The translations under genes were made by a program, and so were the position numbers. Positions 59,868-64,000 of a stretch of DNA of 64,000 nucleotides are shown in pieces; within the stretch, counting starts at the first letter, position 1; each line of letters starts with the position of its first letter. This DNA is from Myxococcus landrumus (GTDB taxonomy: Bacteria > Myxococcota > Myxococcia > Myxococcales > Myxococcaceae): positions 1,021,001-1,085,000 of the forward strand of contig NZ_CP071091.1 in assembly GCF_017301635.1 (NCBI RefSeq), read 5' to 3'. Below the pieces are notes generated by a model. That model was not told the origin of the DNA, made no database searches, and saw only the letters and a program-made list of their open reading frames with translations.

Positions 59868-60881
59868 TCAATAGGCGCTGAAATCAATCTGCAGGACGGG
59901 TGTGTCCGCTTCGATGTCGCGCCGGAACCGCCCCCACCGGTCGAGCGTGCTCTCGTCGAGCACAGCCGGGTCGCGATACTGGTGGAACAGCGCGTAGTTC
60001 ATCGAGCGCTGGAGCGCGAGCAGGTCCGGCACGGCCGCGAGCCACTCGCGATCCATTCGCCGGAGCTCCCGATACCCTTCGAGGAACGGCCCCAGGAACG
60101 TGGCGACCGCTTCGTCGCGCGCCTCTCGAGCCTCGCCTCGCGCGATGTAGAAGAGGAGGACCGCGATGTCCTTGACGAACCACGCGTACTCGCAGTTGTC
60201 GAAGTCGAACGCGGTGATTTTCCCTTCGGCGAAGCAGAAGTTGTGCATGTGGAGATCGGCGTGGATGAGCCCGTAGCTCTCCGGTGTTCGCGGGAGCCGG
60301 TTCAATCGCGCGATGATCGCCGCGGTGCGCTCGCGAACGAGCTTCTCCTCGGGGGGCGCGAACCGGTCGATGTCGACCACGTCGTACTCATGCCATTCCT
60401 GGCGTTTGAGCTTGGGGCTCGAAGGCGCGTAGGTCTCGGCTCGGTTGTGGAGCCGCGCGAACAGGCGGCCCATGTCGCGGAACAGGGGGGCCTTCCAGTA
60501 GCGCTCCTTGAGCGGAGGCGCGTCGTCGAAGACGATGCCCGGCGCGCGCTCGAACGCGGTGGCGACGAAGTAGCTGCCGGGCTCGCGGTCTTCGATCCGC
60601 TCCACGAACTGCCCCGAATCGGAGAGGATCGGCGAGGCGATGGGAATGCGCGCGGCGGCCAGATAGCGAACGAACTCGACCTCCCCCAGCGTGTAGTCGA
60701 TGGTTCGCCGCGTACTGTGCGAGATGCGCAAGATGATGCCGTCGCCGTCGTCGTTCTCCGCCTCGTAGACGAAGTTCTCGAAGGCCGCGAGCTCGGTGAG
60801 CTGTTCGGGCGACAGGCCATACCGGCGCGCAGCCTCATCGCGAATCGGTTCATGGAAGCGGCGGACGAGCTCTGGATGCAT
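59868..60881 (-). CDS. APH/SrkA-type kinase-fold phosphotransferase
   Basis: 337 residues. Kinase-fold landmarks: FVYEAENDDGDGIILRI (nucleotide loop region), then GLIHADLHMHNF, corresponding to the catalytic HxDxxxxN, and ITAFDFDN with the metal-binding Asp. Family members phosphorylate aminoglycosides, choline, homoserine or, as SrkA, proteins. No neighbour points to a substrate. It follows the unrecognised 582-residue gene by 10 bases on the same strand. Confidence 0.82.
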   Translation of the reverse strand: MHPELVRRFHEPIRDEAARRYGLSPEQLTELAAFENFVYEAENDDGDGIILRISHSTRRTIDYTLGEVEFVRYLAAARIPIASPILSDSGQFVERIEDREPGSYFVATAFERAPGIVFDDAPPLKERYWKAPLFRDMGRLFARLHNRAETYAPSSPKLKRQEWHEYDVVDIDRFAPPEEKLVRERTAAIIARLNRLPRTPESYGLIHADLHMHNFCFAEGKITAFDFDNCEYAWFVKDIAVLLFYIARGEAREARDEAVATFLGPFLEGYRELRRMDREWLAAVPDLLALQRSMNYALFHQYRDPAVLDESTLDRWGRFRRDIEADTPVLQIDFSAY

Positions 60882-60891
60882 CGAAAACCCT

Positions 60892-62640
60892 CTAGTCCTT
60901 CAACGTGAGGCTGCTCTCACCGTAGCCCAGCACGGTCGAGGCAGCGTGGCTGGTGACCGAGACACCCAGGCCGCGCGCGAGGGTCTCCGCCAACGGGGGG
61001 CCATTGCGCGGCCGCGTGAACACAGCCAGGTCCATGCCGGTCAGGGGGGAATCCGGGCGCCGGAGCCGCTGGTTCAGCATGGCTTGCTCGCGCTCGACGA
61101 CGCGCAGGCACCGGCGCTCGAGGGCGAACGCGCTGGCAGCGACGTCCGCGAGTTCGCCGCAGAGGGGCTCCGCCACGACCGCGTCCGCCGGCAGCCCGTG
61201 CGCGAAGAGCTCGGCCAGTCGCCGCCGGCTCGTGGCCTGCTCGGCGGGGTCCAGCTTCGCCAGCTCGTCCAGCGAGGTGCCCTGCAGCGTGCCGGGGAAC
61301 GCCTCGCCGATGCGCGCGAACAACCAGCGGCTGAGCTTGATCTCTCGCTGGTAGGTCTCTGCGAGTGGGAAATCGTCTCGGAGCAACGGGTAGTGCTCGA
61401 CATCGATGGGCGCCTCCACGCGCTCTTGCAGCGTGGTGCGCGGGAGGTGTCCGGCGAACGCCGCCCGAAGCCGTTCGTGAAGCAGCCCCTGGGTCGCGCC
61501 GAAGAAGCGGACCACCGATTCGACGCGCTGCCCGAGCAGGCCGTAGTCGAGCGCGGCGTCGAGATCGCCGAGGCGCGCCGCGATGTCGGGCTGGGCATCG
61601 ATGGGTGCCGGGGCCAGGCCGGTCAACACCTGCAGATATTCGTTGATCAGCGCCGGCGGCCCGGCGCACACGCCGTGCGGACCATTGAAGACCGCGTGAC
61701 GCTCGGCATAGTCCACGATTTTTTGCGCGGTGATGGGCTGCTCGGGGGAGTCGCGCACCAGGTCGTTGGTGACCAGGCGAACTCCGTCGATCAGCCGGAA
61801 CATGGCCGCGAGCCCGCTGTCGAGCTCTCCGTTCGGCACCGGCTGGTTGCCCCGCACCATCACGTACCCGACCGACGCGAGCGTGCAGACGACCATCATG
61901 TGGAGCTCGCCCGCGGTGAGCACGCCCGGGGTCCGCAGCGGCATGCGCGCGAAGAAGGCCTTGCGGAACTGCTCGGTCAGCGAGAGCAGTTCCGGCCACT
62001 GACGCGCCATGGCCTTCATCGCGGTCACGTTCATCGGGCGTTCGTTCTGGTACCGGCTCCCCGCGTACTGGCACTGCTTGCGAACGGTGGGGAGATCCAG
62101 GAACAAGGTGCGCGGCGCGACGTTGTTCTCGCCCACTTGCCGGCCGTCACCGTCGACCGCCGGATGCGCCACGCGGTAGACCGGCACGACCACCTCGAGG
62201 TTCGACAGCTCGAACCCCCGTCCGAACGCCTGTTCGGTCAGCACCGGGCAACGGTTGTCGTGGGCGCTGAACGTGAGCGGCTCACGCCCGGCTGGCACCT
62301 CACCCAACCGCTCAGGGAAGGAGACCGTGGTGCGGCCCGTGGGCGCATCCGAGACCCGCCTCAACACCCGCTGTTCGAGCAACGCTTCGAGCAGGTCCCG
62401 GATCTTCTCCCAGGAATGGGGCGCGCCGTCCGACCACGCCATGGCGTCGGAGGCCTGAAACTGCTCGACCTGGAGCAGCTTCTCGCCCACGGGCGCGACG
62501 TCCGGCTCATCGAAGATGAGCTCCACTTCGCCATAGAAGAGGTGCAGGACCTGCTGGCCATTGCCCGCGTCGATGCGGTCATGCGTGAGCCGCCTTCGAT
62601 TGGGAATGTAGAGCATCTCATCTGCTTGCAGCTGTGCCAT
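60892..62640 (-). CDS. Unrecognised 582-residue protein next to a TolC-like channel
   Basis: 582 residues from an ATG 6 bases downstream of the end of the outer-membrane channel gene. No signal peptide, membrane segment or motif I know. Three parts can be described: an N-terminal 200 residues with mixed strands (HLFYGEVELIFDEPD, ELSNLEVVVPVYRVAHP); a central helical region (NVTAMKAMARQWPELLSL, ELHMMVVCTLASVGYV) with several isolated Cys; and a C-terminal helical region rich in Arg/Leu/Ala (EIKLSRWLFARIGEAFPG). Six Cys are scattered singly. It could be an enzyme or a tailoring protein of a secreted product. I make no functional call. Confidence 0.65.
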   Translation of the reverse strand: MAQLQADEMLYIPNRRRLTHDRIDAGNGQQVLHLFYGEVELIFDEPDVAPVGEKLLQVEQFQASDAMAWSDGAPHSWEKIRDLLEALLEQRVLRRVSDAPTGRTTVSFPERLGEVPAGREPLTFSAHDNRCPVLTEQAFGRGFELSNLEVVVPVYRVAHPAVDGDGRQVGENNVAPRTLFLDLPTVRKQCQYAGSRYQNERPMNVTAMKAMARQWPELLSLTEQFRKAFFARMPLRTPGVLTAGELHMMVVCTLASVGYVMVRGNQPVPNGELDSGLAAMFRLIDGVRLVTNDLVRDSPEQPITAQKIVDYAERHAVFNGPHGVCAGPPALINEYLQVLTGLAPAPIDAQPDIAARLGDLDAALDYGLLGQRVESVVRFFGATQGLLHERLRAAFAGHLPRTTLQERVEAPIDVEHYPLLRDDFPLAETYQREIKLSRWLFARIGEAFPGTLQGTSLDELAKLDPAEQATSRRRLAELFAHGLPADAVVAEPLCGELADVAASAFALERRCLRVVEREQAMLNQRLRRPDSPLTGMDLAVFTRPRNGPPLAETLARGLGVSVTSHAASTVLGYGESSLTLKD

Positions 62641-62646
62641 GGCTTC

Positions 62647-64000
62647 TCACTCCCGCTTCAAGGTGACGTCGCGCGACCAGGTGCCGCCGAGCGAGCGATA
62701 GACTCCGACGCGATGGTTGAGCAGCAGCCGATGCGCTTGCAGACTCGCGCGCTCGAGCCCGACCAGATTCGTCATGGCGCTGAGCACCGTCAGATAGTCC
62801 GAGTGCCCCTGCTCGAAGAGCCGCCTCGCCTCGTCCAGGAGCTGCCGCCCGAGCTGGACTTGCGCACGCAGGCTGCGCAGGCTCGTCGCCTCGTTCTCTT
62901 CCTGGACCACGGCATCCTGCACCCGTCCGATCGCGGTGTTCAGCGCGAGCTGGTATTGGGTGTGGCGACGCGCGAGCTGCATCGGCAGTTGCAAGTGTTC
63001 GGTGAACCGCCTGCCATCGAACAGGGCCCAGGTCAGGTTCAGCCCGACGACGGACTGGCGGAGGATCGGCTCCGAGAGGCCGATCTTCGCGGCGCCCACG
63101 CTGCCCACCAGTTGGAGCGTCGGAAGCCAGCTCGCCCGGTTCGCGTTGATGCGGTGCTCGACCTCGGCGACGCGCAACTCCGCGAGCCGCATCTCGGGCG
63201 TGTTCACGTTCAGGTCGCCCGGCGTTCCGAGTTCTGGCGGGGGTGGGAGATCGGGAAGCTGTCGCTCGAGTGGAACGATGTCGTCCGCGGGGCTGGGGAC
63301 TCGGCCCAGCAGCGCCTTCAGCTCCGAATTCAGGAGCGCGTTCCGGGTGGAGATCAGCGGCACCTGCGATTCGAGGTTCACCAGCAGCTGCTCCTGCTGC
63401 AGCACCGCGAGCCGGGGCGTGAGGTGCTGCTCGAACCGCGCTCGAATCAGCCGGAGCAGCTCCTTGTTGTAGTCGATCTGCCGGAGGGTGAGGTCCCGGA
63501 GCGCACGGGCCTCGAGGATGTCGAACCAGATCTGGGTGATGCGCAGCGCGAGGTCCTGGACGCGGCCCTCGGTGAGCTGCCGCTGCTGCTCGGCGAAGTT
63601 CAATCCCGCGCTCCGCTGCGCCGCGAGGTTTCCGAACAGGTCGACCTGGTAGGCCACGCCGAAATCGGCGGTGGCGATGCTGTACTCAATCTGGGTTGCC
63701 GGCGTGGGCGGAACGTTGGCGTTGATGTGCCTCAGCCCCGCCGGATTGATGATGCCGACCTGGAGCGGGTACCACCAACCTTGCGGCACGGTGGGGTCGC
63801 GCTGGTTCTCGTAGATGAGCCCCCGCACGTCGCGCAGGATCAAGTTGTTGCGGAAGCACTCCTGGATGGCCGTGTCGAGCGCCGGATCGGCGAACGCAGA
63901 CCACCAGACCGCCTCCTGGGTGACACGCTCGGCGGGCTGCGCGGTCGCGCCCTCGTTTGACGGCTGCGGGCCTGGAACCTCGCCCCCGGGTGCGCTGGGC
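62647..64000 (-). CDS. TolC-family outer-membrane efflux channel (5' end outside window)
   Basis: The frame is open from the window edge to the TGA at 62647, about 450 codons; the real start lies beyond 64000. Visible residues include EAVWWSAFADPALDTAI, a typical opening of the OEP domain, followed by two helical repeats with the DLARITQ/LALRITQIWFDILEAR and LQLVGSVGAAKIG, LLDEARRLFEQGHSDYL patterns. These trimeric channels pair with an RND or ABC pump and an adaptor, presumably encoded upstream outside the window. It shares a strand with the unrecognised 582-residue gene (6-base gap). Confidence 0.88.
   Translation of the reverse strand, partial: PSAPGGEVPGPQPSNEGATAQPAERVTQEAVWWSAFADPALDTAIQECFRNNLILRDVRGLIYENQRDPTVPQGWWYPLQVGIINPAGLRHINANVPPTPATQIEYSIATADFGVAYQVDLFGNLAAQRSAGLNFAEQQRQLTEGRVQDLALRITQIWFDILEARALRDLTLRQIDYNKELLRLIRARFEQHLTPRLAVLQQEQLLVNLESQVPLISTRNALLNSELKALLGRVPSPADDIVPLERQLPDLPPPPELGTPGDLNVNTPEMRLAELRVAEVEHRINANRASWLPTLQLVGSVGAAKIGLSEPILRQSVVGLNLTWALFDGRRFTEHLQLPMQLARRHTQYQLALNTAIGRVQDAVVQEENEATSLRSLRAQVQLGRQLLDEARRLFEQGHSDYLTVLSAMTNLVGLERASLQAHRLLLNHRVGVYRSLGGTWSRDVTLKRE

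Noticed and set aside
60796..63960. A 1054-codon plus-strand open frame
   Set aside because: Antisense to the 582-residue gene and the TolC-like channel. The product has no recognisable domain, and the TolC pattern on the minus strand is clear.

Overview
The window looks like chromosomal DNA of a myxobacterium (Myxococcota, Myxococcus/Corallococcus/Cystobacter type). It is G+C rich with strongly G/C-ending codons, so long antisense open frames shadow nearly every gene. It carries many lipoproteins, FHA and zinc-ribbon proteins and a giant TPR protein, mixed with core metabolic genes. I see no rRNA, CRISPR array, insertion sequence, integrase or phage module. There is one tRNA, tRNA-Val(CAC). 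The taxonomic call is inference from gene content; no marker gene was compared.

Layout. 1-5.6 kb: tail of an MBL-fold hydrolase, a duplicated-repeat protein ending in a menorin/GDPD-like barrel, a YCII/DGPF protein, and a lipoprotein with two periplasmic-binding domains fused to a lytic transglycosylase. 5.7-12.6 kb, minus strand: a tightly packed block read from 11.9 kb down to 5.7 kb. It encodes a TIGR04222-type membrane protein with a Ser/Cys/Gly tail, an MNIO (DUF692) enzyme, a small partner protein and two DUF4139 (MuiA-like) proteins, preceded by a VanY-type carboxypeptidase. The first three genes overlap by ATGA junctions. This is the best candidate for an under-described system: a probable cysteine-modifying RiPP-like pathway whose substrate would be a membrane protein. 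12.6-25 kb: ATL-type alkyltransferase-like protein, FHA protein, greA, recG, pcm, a triple zinc-ribbon protein overlapping threonine synthase, a RibB with a degenerate RibA domain, tmk, two paralogous lipoproteins and a MoaB/CinA-like protein. 25-35.5 kb: a 1692-residue TPR protein, a beta-propeller/di-heme cytochrome, pirin, a DUF4336 protein and a small lipoprotein. 35.6-43.4 kb: hutH divergent from lysC, a ComEA-like HhH protein, a zinc-ribbon protein with about a dozen TQ-F-G repeats, a GT2 glycosyltransferase and an NlpC/P60-like lipoprotein. 43.5-49.9 kb: HEAT-repeat lipoprotein, UvrD/Rep helicase, short Hsp70, SCP2-like protein, a small helical protein, then tRNA-Val with a strong terminator. 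50-59.3 kb: TerC, a Pro-Thr-rich lipoprotein, an MBL-Rieske fusion related to CMP-sialic acid hydroxylase but with reversed domain order, an ankyrin protein, a surface lipoprotein, an NTF2-like protein and a PIG-V-like mannosyltransferase. 59.3-64 kb: an active-type MGMT, a kinase-fold phosphotransferase, an unrecognised 582-residue protein, and a TolC-like channel cut by the window edge.

Convergent gene pairs are repeatedly separated by perfect hairpins (5.65, 20.3, 22.7, 25.0 and 35.57 kb) that probably act as two-way terminators. Operons use ATGA, GTGA and TGATG overlaps. Several genes clearly start at GTG or TTG.
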